Below are positions 8,732-17,044 of a DNA stretch of 64,000 nt, in pieces (position 1 is the stretch's first letter; each line of letters begins with the position of its first letter). Made by a program: the position numbers and the translations under genes. Under the pieces are notes generated by a model. That model was not told where the DNA came from and ran no database searches. It worked only from the letters and a program-made list of their open reading frames with translations. Source of the DNA: Thiothrix nivea DSM 5205 (GTDB taxonomy: Bacteria > Pseudomonadota > Gammaproteobacteria > Thiotrichales > Thiotrichaceae); NCBI RefSeq assembly GCF_000260135.1, contig NZ_JH651384.1, positions 2,545,693 through 2,609,692 on the forward strand, written 5' to 3'.

Positions 8732-10750
8732 ATGAAACTGCATCATTTGTCGCGGGCTATCCTGCTCGCACTGTCCTTGTTGGGGTTGGGCGCTTGTAGC
8801 GATTCCAGCGATTACGATTTCAACGCTTCGGCGAACAGCAGCGCAACCGGCAGTGGCTCGGCGGTGGCACGGTTTGACCCGCGTTCCGGGGTGATTCCGC
8901 AGACCAATGACCTGCTACTGGCGGGGTCGCAGGATGGTACGCTGAACATTCCCACGGCCAGCATCACCAGCAGCGGCCAACTGGCGTTGGTCAATGCGCT
9001 CAACACGCTGGATGGTTTCGGATTGACCGCGCCAATCACGGCGGCCTTTGGCAATGCGCTGGATGTGGCTTCGGTGAAAATCGGCTCCAGCGTGCGGGTG
9101 TTTGAAGTGAGCAAGGATGCCTCCACGCAGGCCATTACCGGCGTGGTGAGGGAACTGGGCGCAACCGAAATGCTGGCGACGGCGACCGGTAGCAACGGCG
9201 ACACCCTGGCGCTGGTTCCACTGCGCCCGCTGAAGGAAAGCGCCAGTTATCTGGTGGTGCTGACCAATGCCCTCAAGGGGGCGGATGGCAAGGCGGCGGC
9301 CAGCGATTCCGCCTACCTGCTGGCCAAGGGTTCCACCCCGCTGAGCGGTGAATATGCTGCGCTGGAGCCATTGCGCCAACTGATCAATAACCAGGAAACC
9401 GTGGCTGCCAGCCAGGGCGTCAACGCCGCCAGCATCGTGCTGAGCTGGAGTTTCACCACCCTGTCGGTCACGCCGGTGCTGGATGCGGTGAAAGCGCAAG
9501 CACAGGCGGAGCCTATGCAGGTTTCCCCGGCGGTCGGGACGACCAATACCTTCCTGTCAGACCTGTCGGGTAAGGCCGATGTGCATATCGGTACGCTGCA
9601 AGTGCCGTATTACCTGACAGCACCCAGCGCGGCTAATCCGACTGCACCGTTGACCACGTTTTGGAAAGGGGCAGCGGGTTCCTTCCTGAGCCGTTATAAC
9701 CCGACGCCGGTGGCGACTTCCGCCCAAACCATCCCGGTGCTGATGACTGTGCCCAACGCCAGCTCGGTAGCCGGGGCAACACCGCCTGCGGCTGGCTGGC
9801 CGGTGGTGATTTATCAGCATGGCGTTACCCGTAGCCGTGAAGACCTGTTGGTGCTGGCGGATACGCTGGCGGATGCGGGTTATGTGGGCGTTGCCATTGA
9901 CCTGCCGCTGCATGGCGTGACCAGTGCAACCGACCCGCTGCGTGCGGATCAAAATGCCGCGTTTGCCAATGACGTTGAGCGTACTTTCAACCTGGATGTG
10001 ATGAATGAATCCACCGGTGCGGCAGGCCCCGACGGGGTGGTCGACAGTTCTGGCCGTCATTTCATCAACCTCACCAGCCTGCTGACCTCGCGCGACAATA
10101 TCCGTCAGGGGATTTCTGACCTGCTGGTGTTGCGCAAGAGTCTGGGCAATATCAGCGCCGTGTCGCTGGATACCAGCAAGGTGGGTTTCGTCGGGCATTC
10201 CCTGGGTGGCATTGTCGGCACGGGTTATCTGGCGGCGGAAACCACGCCGACGCCCGCATCGCTGGTGACCGTCGGTGGTGGGATTGCGCGCCTGCTGGAT
10301 GGTTCGGCTTCCTTTGGCCCGGAAATCCGCAGTGGTCTGGCCAGCGCAGGCGTGGCCGCAGGTTCCGCCGATTACGCCGCCTTCATGGCCGTGGCGCAGA
10401 CGGCGCTGGATGCCGCTGACCCGGTGGTGCTGGGGGCGAAAGCCGCCGCTAACCAGCCGCTACACATGATTGAGGTGCTGAACGATCAGGTCATTCCCAA
10501 CCGGGTAACGGGCGCGCCATTGTCCGGCACTGAGCCATTGATCAGCGTCATGAACCTGGCCAGCATCACCGCCACCACACCGGGGGAGGATGGCGTTGTC
10601 CGCCTCAATAGCGGCACGCATTCATCGATCCTCGACCCGGCCCCCAGCCCGGCGGCAACTGTGGAAATACAGACCGAACTGGCTGCTTTCCAGATCGCCA
10701 GGGGCGCGGCCATCACGGTGCAGAACAGCTCCATCGTTTCTGCCCCATGA
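8732..10750 (+). CDS. Lipoprotein lipase/lysophospholipase, VolA/Pla-1 type
   Basis: A 672-residue lipoprotein: the signal ends in the lipobox LGAC, followed by Ser/Asp residues. The first third matches the bacterial virulence-factor lipase N-terminal region (FDPRSGVIPQTNDLL). The second half is an alpha/beta hydrolase with the nucleophile elbow GHSLGG in the block VGFVGHSLGGIVGTGYL and an earlier VVIYQHGVTRSRED. A late HSSIL contains a candidate catalytic His. It lies 12 bases after fadL, the arrangement known for VolA in Vibrio, where a surface lysophospholipase releases fatty acids for import. A matching role here is inference. Confidence 0.85.
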   Translation: MKLHHLSRAILLALSLLGLGACSDSSDYDFNASANSSATGSGSAVARFDPRSGVIPQTNDLLLAGSQDGTLNIPTASITSSGQLALVNALNTLDGFGLTAPITAAFGNALDVASVKIGSSVRVFEVSKDASTQAITGVVRELGATEMLATATGSNGDTLALVPLRPLKESASYLVVLTNALKGADGKAAASDSAYLLAKGSTPLSGEYAALEPLRQLINNQETVAASQGVNAASIVLSWSFTTLSVTPVLDAVKAQAQAEPMQVSPAVGTTNTFLSDLSGKADVHIGTLQVPYYLTAPSAANPTAPLTTFWKGAAGSFLSRYNPTPVATSAQTIPVLMTVPNASSVAGATPPAAGWPVVIYQHGVTRSREDLLVLADTLADAGYVGVAIDLPLHGVTSATDPLRADQNAAFANDVERTFNLDVMNESTGAAGPDGVVDSSGRHFINLTSLLTSRDNIRQGISDLLVLRKSLGNISAVSLDTSKVGFVGHSLGGIVGTGYLAAETTPTPASLVTVGGGIARLLDGSASFGPEIRSGLASAGVAAGSADYAAFMAVAQTALDAADPVVLGAKAAANQPLHMIEVLNDQVIPNRVTGAPLSGTEPLISVMNLASITATTPGEDGVVRLNSGTHSSILDPAPSPAATVEIQTELAAFQIARGAAITVQNSSIVSAP

Positions 10751-10757
10751 CCCCACT

Positions 10758-10781
10758 GGGGCAGGCATGGGAGCCTGCCCC
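10758..10781. repeat. Palindromic repeat (GGGGCAGGC family), possible terminator
   Basis: A perfect 9-bp stem, GGGGCAGGC (10758-10766) and GCCTGCCCC (10773-10781), with a 6-base loop, 8 bases after the lipase stop. Similar hairpins occur at 54949-55009 and 60042-60063, so this is a dispersed palindrome family that may also act in 3'-end formation. Confidence 0.6.
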
Positions 10782-10871
10782 TACGATTTATGGGATATTG
10801 ACAGCACCTGCCCTTTTATCATTTCATTGTAATACCTGATTAAATTACTAGGCATTTTGAGGAGATTAGTC

Positions 10872-11171
10872 ATGAGTATTGAACTGCCCGCACGCGATGG
10901 TGATGGCTACCTGTTGAGCATGGATGACTGGACGCCGGAAATTGGCAAGGCGATGGCCGATGTTGATGGCGTGGAGCTGACCGATGAAAAGTGGGATCAG
11001 ATCCTGAAAGCGCGTGAATACTACGAAGATCAGGCGGTTGTGCCACCGATCCGCAAGTTTTCCAAGTACATCAACATGGACCAGAAAGTGCTGTTCTCCC
11101 AGTGGAAGACTGGCCCGATGAAGCCGATCACCAAATACGGCGGGCTGCCCAAGCCAACCGGCTGCGTGTAA
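10872..11171 (+). CDS. DsrC/TusE family sulfur-relay protein with a single C-terminal cysteine
   Basis: A 99-residue protein with the DsrC fold pattern (GYLLSMDDWTPEIGKAMA, LTDEKWDQILKAREYYED) and the family tail GLPKPTGCV. The penultimate Cys98 (CysA) is present. The second catalytic position of true DsrC, 11 residues earlier, is Thr87. One cysteine is the TusE-like state: such proteins accept a persulfide in the relay for tRNA 2-thiouridine or serve as sulfur carriers. It cannot form the intramolecular disulfide used with DsrAB. The ATG at 10872 was preferred over a TTG five codons upstream because AGGAG is placed for it. It stands alone, upstream of a convergent gene. Confidence 0.85.
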   Translation: MSIELPARDGDGYLLSMDDWTPEIGKAMADVDGVELTDEKWDQILKAREYYEDQAVVPPIRKFSKYINMDQKVLFSQWKTGPMKPITKYGGLPKPTGCV

Positions 11172-11195
11172 CCACGCCACTGCTTTTGCTCCACG

Positions 11196-11219
11196 AAATC
11201 CCCCGTCATGGGGGATTTT
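11196..11219. terminator. Bidirectional intrinsic terminator
   Basis: AAATCCCCC (11196-11204) pairs with GGGGGATTT (11210-11218) around GTCAT. A and T runs flank the stem, suiting termination from both sides between the convergent DsrC-family and TPR genes. Confidence 0.8.
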
Positions 11220-11231
11220 GCTGTCTGGGCT

Positions 11232-13085
11232 TCAGGGGCATTTGAACGTGGCCAGTTTGTCTTCACAGGCGCTGACCCGGTTATCGGGCAAGGGCGCTGC
11301 ATCCGCCAGCATATCGCAGGCCATTTGCCAAGCTCCCGTTATCTGATGTTCTGTTTCCAGCCGGTAGAGCTTGTTGATGGTTTTGCTGGTGTTACAGTCG
11401 CGTTTGCGGTCTACGCTCATGGCCGTCTGGTAGCTATTGTAGGCTTGTAGGTATTGTTCCAGGGTGAAATAACGGTCAGCAATGGCGATGTAGAATTGCT
11501 TGTCCAGCAGCACCTTGTTGGCGGGGTTGATGGCGCGTGCCGCCAGACAGGCAGCATCACCCAGCAGGGTTTCCATTTGCTCCGGGTCAGCGGCGTAAGC
11601 GCGGGCGATACACAGGCTGTTTTGTATCCAGTCGATGCGGTTGTTGATGCTGACGGCCTGTTCCAACGCCAGTTGTGCCTCGCTGATGCTTTGCAGTGCC
11701 CCTTCCGCCATCAGCAGCACACCCATGTTAGCCCAGGCGAAGGCGTTGTTACAGTTCTGGGTAATGGCCTGGGCGTATTTTTCCAGCGCCTGTACTTCCA
11801 GATTGTTGTTGAACAGCAGGGTGGCGTCGCCTTCGGTCTGGTTGGAGGCCAGCACATCCTGCGGGCTGGCCTGCGGTTGGGCGACGCAACGGGTTTGCAG
11901 TTCCGGTACGGATGGTAATTCGATCAGGGTGGCGGTTGCAGTGCTGGTAACGCTGGCGGCAGCTGCTGGGGCAGCCATGCTGACCATGCTGCGGGTGCTG
12001 AAAGCCTCCGCCTGGAAAGCACTGGCATCCGGCAGGTTTGGGTAAAGTTTGGCAGGGGCATCCGGCGGGCGCGGCGGCGGTTGCGGGATGCGGATGGCGA
12101 TACGTGGCTGGAAAGTAGCTTCTGGCGTCTTGCAGACCTTGGTTTTGGGGTAGTTGGGGCAGATCAGGCGGGTTTTGTCCAGCGCGTTGCCGATGGTCTG
12201 GTTGAGGATGTGTTTCAGGGTGTCGTTGTCATCGGCGGCACGGCGCAATTCGGGTGAACGCAGGGAATGCAGCAGTGTGTCGAGGTTTTCGGGGGTGATC
12301 TGGCTGCTTTTCAGTTGGGTGCAATAGTCAAACCATTGGCTGAGTTCGCCCTCCGGGTACTCGATGGCGTCGGCTTCGCCGGTGCAGTAGTAATACAGGT
12401 TGTGGCTTTCCGAGGCCACGCTCAGCAGTTCGGTGCGGCTTTCACGCAGCATGTCGGCGATCAGGTCGAGGTTGAGTGCCTTGGGGTCGCGCCCGTTCAG
12501 GTCGCGCTGGTAAACGAAGGTGCGGCCTTCCAGTTCCACCTGCAAGAACAGTTTGTCCTGGTCGTAGTAGACCGAGCCGGTGATGTTACGCCGCCCAAAA
12601 ATGCTGGCGATGAATTCCACCACATCGTTGATGGAAATGCCGGTTTCCGGCAGCTTGATGCTGGCCCCGAGCAGGTAGTCTTCGGTGTTGCCGGTGACGG
12701 CTTCGATGTTGACCTTGCCATTGCCGTTGCTGCCGCGCTTGATGGTGGTGTAGATGGAGTTTTCGGCACCCAACAGTTCCTGCTTGAGGGTGTTGGCGAT
12801 GACACGGCCTGCGTCGGCGTGGCTGCCGGACATGCTCTGCGGGACGGCGAACGGTTTGACCAGCACCAGCCGCGCGCTTTGCACCGCCTGGTAGACGACG
12901 AAGCCGACAATCAGCAGTAAGCCTACGGTGGCGAACAGGCGCAGCAGCCCCATCAGCTTTTCCGTCAGGGCGCGGATGCCAAAATGCTGAACCAGTAAGT
13001 TACGCCAACGTTGCAGCAGGGCAATGGCGCGCGCTAGCCGGGTAGCGGGGGGCGTGGGGGTTGGGGGCGACTGCTCTTCGTTCAC
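11232..13085 (-). CDS. Membrane-anchored protein with C-terminal TPR-like repeats, unknown function
   Basis: A 617-residue protein. A short N-terminus rich in Pro/Thr (PPTPTPPATR) leads to one membrane segment (FATVGLLLIVGFVVYQAV, about residues 52-70). A soluble region of about 230 residues follows, then a Pro-rich linker (RIPQPPPRPPDAP) and a helical C-terminal part that reads like tetratricopeptide repeats (NNAFAWANMGVLLMAEGA, later YFTLEQYLQAYNSYQTAM). I placed the start at a GTG with AAAGGA upstream; a TTG seven codons earlier is possible but lies too close to its GGAGG. I do not recognise the family. It is bounded by a terminator downstream and appears monocistronic. Confidence 0.7.
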   Translation of the reverse strand: MNEEQSPPTPTPPATRLARAIALLQRWRNLLVQHFGIRALTEKLMGLLRLFATVGLLLIVGFVVYQAVQSARLVLVKPFAVPQSMSGSHADAGRVIANTLKQELLGAENSIYTTIKRGSNGNGKVNIEAVTGNTEDYLLGASIKLPETGISINDVVEFIASIFGRRNITGSVYYDQDKLFLQVELEGRTFVYQRDLNGRDPKALNLDLIADMLRESRTELLSVASESHNLYYYCTGEADAIEYPEGELSQWFDYCTQLKSSQITPENLDTLLHSLRSPELRRAADDNDTLKHILNQTIGNALDKTRLICPNYPKTKVCKTPEATFQPRIAIRIPQPPPRPPDAPAKLYPNLPDASAFQAEAFSTRSMVSMAAPAAAASVTSTATATLIELPSVPELQTRCVAQPQASPQDVLASNQTEGDATLLFNNNLEVQALEKYAQAITQNCNNAFAWANMGVLLMAEGALQSISEAQLALEQAVSINNRIDWIQNSLCIARAYAADPEQMETLLGDAACLAARAINPANKVLLDKQFYIAIADRYFTLEQYLQAYNSYQTAMSVDRKRDCNTSKTINKLYRLETEHQITGAWQMACDMLADAAPLPDNRVSACEDKLATFKCP

Positions 13086-13221
13086 GTTGCGGTGGTTCCT
13101 TTGCAAGCCTCCTGCTGATTATAGGTCAAATAAGCACGACTAACGGTATTACGCAATTGGCTGCTTTCAGGCGGCTTGTTCTGTGGCAGAATGAAACCCA
13201 TACAACCTAGGGAGTAGTAGC

Positions 13222-13461
13222 ATGAATATCAAACTTGATGTCGAGATGACGCCGGAAGAAATACGCCGCCTGATGGGGCTACCGGATGTACAGGAGTTCA
13301 ACCGCGAAGTCATGGCACAAATGCTGAAAAAAATGCAGGAAGGGGTGGAAGGCTTCGACCCGATGGCGTTTTTCAAGCCCAGTGTCATGGGTAATATGGA
13401 TGTGTTCAAGCAGTGGATGGATGCGTTTGGGACGTTTGGTGGGAAGGGTGGTGGTAGCTAA
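13222..13461 (+). CDS. DUF6489-like small protein
   Basis: A 79-residue protein opening MNIKLDVEMTPEEIRRLMGL and including DVQEFNREVMAQMLKK. This N-terminal pattern (a short strand followed by TPEE-R-LGLPDV) is that of the DUF6489 family, whose function is unknown. The tail is Gly-rich. GGGAG lies about 8 bases before the ATG. It stands alone between a divergent TPR gene and the IS-interrupted gene. Confidence 0.65.
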   Translation: MNIKLDVEMTPEEIRRLMGLPDVQEFNREVMAQMLKKMQEGVEGFDPMAFFKPSVMGNMDVFKQWMDAFGTFGGKGGGS

Positions 13462-13611
13462 GCCCAGCCCTCCATCCGCAGGAATCCTGACCCGGTCGAC
13501 GGAATAGGCTTACGTGTAAGTTATACTGTTACGGGCTGTTGCTTGGGCATTGAGCAACCGAAGCTAGGCCAGAGCAATCAAATCAATACTGCGAAAGGGT
13601 GAAATATATCT

Positions 13612-13769
13612 ATGGCCAATAATTGGTCAGAATTTGAAGTCGAGGCAGTTGTTGAGGATTACTTCAACATGTTGCGTCTAGAGTTGTCTGGCCATAAATA
13701 TAACAAGACCAAGCACAGGCAAGCCCTGATGGAGCTTCTCGACCAGCGTTCAAATAGCTCCATTGAACT
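13612..13769 (+). pseudogene. DUF3883-domain gene, 5' part, interrupted by an ISL3 element
   Basis: The first 52 codons (MANNWSEFEVEAVVEDYFNM onward) run into the insertion sequence at 13770. If the element (13770-15038) and one 8-bp target copy are removed, codon 53 is restored in frame and the gene continues at 15047 to the stop at 15740, giving a 283-residue protein. The start is ATG with a GAAAGGGTGA site. This half contains no catalytic motif and would not be functional alone. Confidence 0.85.
13762..13769. repeat. Left target-site duplication of the ISL3 element
   Basis: ATTGAACT at 13762-13769 is repeated at 15039-15046 on the other side of the element. Eight bases is the duplication size of the ISL3 family. 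The perfect match indicates a simple and fairly recent insertion. Confidence 0.9.
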
Positions 13770-15038
13770 GGCTCTATGTGGAATACCGTGGGTAACTGAA
13801 CTCCAGTTTGCCGCACAGGAAGTAAACCATGTTGATGAGGTTGTGGGTATTGCGGAACCCCCGCGCCCGCCGTTTGGCCAACTGTATTTTGTGGTTGATG
13901 CCTTCGAGGATGCCGTTGGAGATGTGTGATTCAACGAACCGGATGATCCCCGACCAGTGCGCCCGGACGGTGTTGGCAAACGTCTGGAAGGCCGGGATGC
14001 CAGCAGAATCCACCTCATCACACCATTGTTGCAGGAAGGCTTCCGCCGTTTTCCTGTCGGGCATTGTCCACAGGTCGTTGAACAGCACCTTGAGACGGTG
14101 GGCAGTACCCAGCGTGGGGTAGAGGGTGATGAACGCTGCCAGTGACTGCTCCTGCTGTTCTGACAGGTTATCGTAGTTTTTCAGGAAGGTGTACTTGTGG
14201 CCTTTGAGGTCGGCATGTTCCTTGCGCTCCAGCTTGCGCACCTTGTCCATGGCCTTGTTCAGCAACTGGGTGACGTGGAAATGGTCAAAGGTGATGGCGG
14301 CATCCGGGAAGGCTTCCCTACTCCGGCAATGAATGCAGGCGACAGGTCAATGCTGACATCGGTGATTTGTGACGGTTTCACCTCATGGCTGGCTAGGTGT
14401 TTCTGGATCTGGGACAGCGTTTCCTTGCCCTTGCCTTCGGTGGCATGGGCGACGCGGCGGGCATCCAGGTCAACCCCCACGGTGATGTAGTTGTGCCCTT
14501 TGCGGGTGGAGGTCTCGTCCACCCCCAGCCGGGTGATGCCGGACGGGTCATCCTGCTGGCGGCCTTCACAAACCCAGTGGTTGAACACCGTCCAGATGCG
14601 TTGCGGGTTGACCCGCATCAGTTCCGCCACCCGGTTGACCGGCATCTCCCGTTCGATCAGTGCCATGGCCAGCGCCTCAAACAGCAGCGTGAAGCCACTT
14701 CCGGGACGCGCCCAGGGGACGGCAACCGTCTCAACCTGACCCGATCCGGTGCGGATGCGCGGGACACGGCAATGCAGGTAACAGGTATGCTCAAGAAGTT
14801 CAGGTGCTGCCAACGCCGCTCCACCGTGTCATGCACCGGGCAAGGTTCCCCGCTTTGGTCGGCAAAACGGCTGCCACGCGCGAAGCTGATACGGATGTGC
14901 AATTCCTGGCGTCCTTCCGTCCCGCTGAAGTCGATGCTGTCCACCTGCCAAGGTGAGGTCAGCCCCAAGGCCATTCCAAATAGTGTGTCGCTGTTCATAC
15001 CCTTAGGATAATCTACCCACTACGATTCACATAGAGCC
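13770..15038 (-). mobile_element. ISL3-family insertion sequence, 1269 bp
   Basis: The element is bounded by inverted repeats that start GGCTCTATGTG on the left (13770) and end CACATAGAGCC on the right (15038). Similarity continues inward (GTGGGTA on both sides). It carries one transposase gene on the minus strand that fills the element and is broken by two frameshifts. It sits inside a DUF3883 gene with an 8-bp target duplication. With the transposase broken, it would need help from another copy to move. Confidence 0.92.
13774..14998 (-). pseudogene. ISL3-family transposase, two frameshifts
   Basis: About 408 codons, the usual length for the family. It begins MNSDTLFGMALGL and includes a zinc-finger-like N-terminus (CPVHDTVERRW). 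A one-base loss near 14795 shifts the frame before EHTCYLHCRVPRIR, and a second near 14314-14319 shifts it after SPAFIAGVG. The catalytic acidic residues are readable across frames: LGVDETSTRKGHNY, VSIDLSPAF and the Glu in NGILEGINHKIQLAK. Both changes are single-base deletions, so either real decay or sequencing error is possible. Confidence 0.88.
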
Positions 15039-15740
15039 ATTGAACTCAAGCATCAGAATATTAGTGCTGTATTACTTGAAATGGGCATCCCGTACATCGA
15101 CGGTTATAAGCCACGCTCAAATTATCAACGCTCTTTATTGCCCACTGTTGTCTCAAATTACTTGACGCATCATCTTGACCTTCAGGTATTGTTTAAAAAC
15201 GACGCCGAAGCACTATCAGCGACACCTTCCATCGACGACTTATTGGCTGCTATGACATCCCCTCCAAAACCAGAAGAAAGCAAAGACTCCATCGCCTCAG
15301 CCACACCGGGAATATGTAACCCCGCAGGGATTAACTACATTGAAAGGGAAGCCCAGAACCAATCACTTGGCGAGGCAGGTGAGGCGTTCGCACTCAATTT
15401 TGAGCGAGCCAGACTAATCCATGCCGGAAAAGAATCTCTCGCTGACCGCATTGAAAAAGTATCAGAAACTATTGGCCCATCAGCTGGGTATGACATCCGA
15501 TCCTTTGAAGAGAACGGTACTGACCGCTTCATTGAGGTAAAGACAACAAAATACGGGAAGAATACACCCTTCTACGTCACCCCCAACGAATTGAGATTTT
15601 CCCGAGAGCACATCTCCCGATATTTCCTATACCGCATATTCAAGTTCCGGACAGAACCACAGTTGTTCTGGCTACAAGGGTATTTACAGGACAGATGTAT
15701 ACTTGAACCATCACAGTTCATGGCAAGGCTAACCCGTTGA
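15039..15740 (+). pseudogene. DUF3883-domain gene, 3' part
   Basis: This is the continuation of the gene split at 13769. It contains the DUF3883 region SLGEAGEAFALNFERARL, then AGYDIRSFEENGTDRFIEVK, which has the E-x-K spacing of restriction-endonuclease-like folds, and ends MARLTR. Such domains occur in defence and DNA-processing proteins, but the role of this one is unknown. An internal ATG at 15081 could allow translation of a 219-residue product that keeps the whole domain. Before the insertion the gene encoded 283 residues. Nothing else is seen up to the next gene. Confidence 0.8.
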
Positions 15741-15876
15741 CAGGTAAGCCACTAGTTTGTGCCGGTCAGACTATCTCCGGACATGTAATCACTTGTTCAA
15801 TAAAACTTTTTACTTGGTTTTACCAGACATTTTCAAAGTCCAAATTTGAAATTACTCGGTTTGGATAGCAACAGCC

Positions 15877-17001
15877 TCAAGCTGGCCGTTGCAACCCTCC
15901 ACGTAAACGCTGAAGGATGAAATCCGCCACCGTTTGTGGCTGGTTAAGGTCTAGCCGAGGCAGATACGGCGGACTTTCCAGCGCTGCATCATCCGTCGCA
16001 ATGGCAATAATATTGCCGTCATCAGGGAACATCAGCGGCTTGCCCAGGCTGGGGCGGTGTAGCTCGATCTTGGGGTAAGGCTCATGCTTGAAACCCTCCA
16101 CCAGGATCAGGTCGGTGTTTTCCGGCAGGATACCGCTGATGGCGTCGGCGAGCGAGGCTTCGCGCTGGCGGGCATGGCCAACTTCACGCATGGAGATAAT
16201 GCGCTGGTGGGAAGCCAGCACCACCTGTTGCGCCCCGGCTTCGCGCATCCGGTAGCTATCCTTGCCCGGTTGGTCGAGGTCGATGACGTGGTGGGTATGC
16301 TTGACCACGGCGATGCGCAAACCGGCGGCTTTCAGTAGGGGGATAACCTGGGTCAGTAGCGTGGTTTTGCCGGTTCCGCTATAGGCGCAGAAACCCAGCA
16401 GCGGCACACGCCCTTCCAGCATTAGCCGGTCAGCGGGGGTATTCATGTTGCGGAATGCGGCGGCATTGGCGGAAAAATCCACTGTCGCCATGCGGTGGCG
16501 GGCAAACCATTCGCGCGGGCTGCGCCCACCCTGTTGCAGGTATGTCTCCAGATCATCCAGCAGGCACAGCGGCAGCAGGGCGTACATCGGTTGCAGGCGG
16601 AAACCGTCATGTGCAACCGCCAGTTCCGCGCCTTCGTCTTGCATGGCTACGAGCAAGCGTTCTGCCAATTGCGGCGGCACGTTTGGCGCATCGCACGGCA
16701 CGGTCAGCACATACGGCGTGGCCGCAACCCGTAGGGCAGCGGCGAAACCGGCCAGCGGCCCCTGAAAGTTTTCCAGCGTATCGGCAATCACCATGCCGTA
16801 ACGCCGGTAGGCGTCCGCGTGGCGGTTGGCGCTGATCAGCACCTTGCCAACCTGTGGCCGCAAACCATCCAGAATGTGCTCAATCAGCGGGCGGCCATGG
16901 AAGGGAACCAGCCCCTTGTCCTGCCCGCCCATGCGCCTGCCTTGCCCGCCTGCCAGTACCACTGAGGTAATACTTCCTTTATTCCACTCCCCATGCTCCA
17001 T
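15877..17001 (-). CDS. mobAB: Fused molybdenum cofactor guanylyltransferase MobA and MobB
   Basis: A 374-residue fusion. The N-terminal half is MobA (VVLAGGQGRRMGGQDKGLV near residue 12, then NFQGPLAG and VPCDAPNVP), which attaches GMP to molybdopterin. The C-terminal half, from about residue 200, is MobB, a P-loop GTP-binding partner (CAYSGTGKTTLLTQ, ILVEGFKHEPYPKIELHR). The start was set at MEHGEWNKGS rather than 34 codons upstream, since MobA begins a few residues before the nucleotide motif; its ribosome site is weak. It is divergent from moaA with only 43 bases between the starts. The product serves enzymes such as the nitrate reductase NasA in this window. Confidence 0.9.
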   Translation of the reverse strand: MEHGEWNKGSITSVVLAGGQGRRMGGQDKGLVPFHGRPLIEHILDGLRPQVGKVLISANRHADAYRRYGMVIADTLENFQGPLAGFAAALRVAATPYVLTVPCDAPNVPPQLAERLLVAMQDEGAELAVAHDGFRLQPMYALLPLCLLDDLETYLQQGGRSPREWFARHRMATVDFSANAAAFRNMNTPADRLMLEGRVPLLGFCAYSGTGKTTLLTQVIPLLKAAGLRIAVVKHTHHVIDLDQPGKDSYRMREAGAQQVVLASHQRIISMREVGHARQREASLADAISGILPENTDLILVEGFKHEPYPKIELHRPSLGKPLMFPDDGNIIAIATDDAALESPPYLPRLDLNQPQTVADFILQRLRGGLQRPA

Positions 17002-17044
17002 AATACTTATTGCGGCTCCCCGAATGAGTTGGTACAACAACTGG

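Noticed and set aside
10857-10871. TTG start for the DsrC/TusE-like gene, five codons upstream
   Set aside because: AGGAG lies between this codon and the ATG, at the right distance for the ATG.
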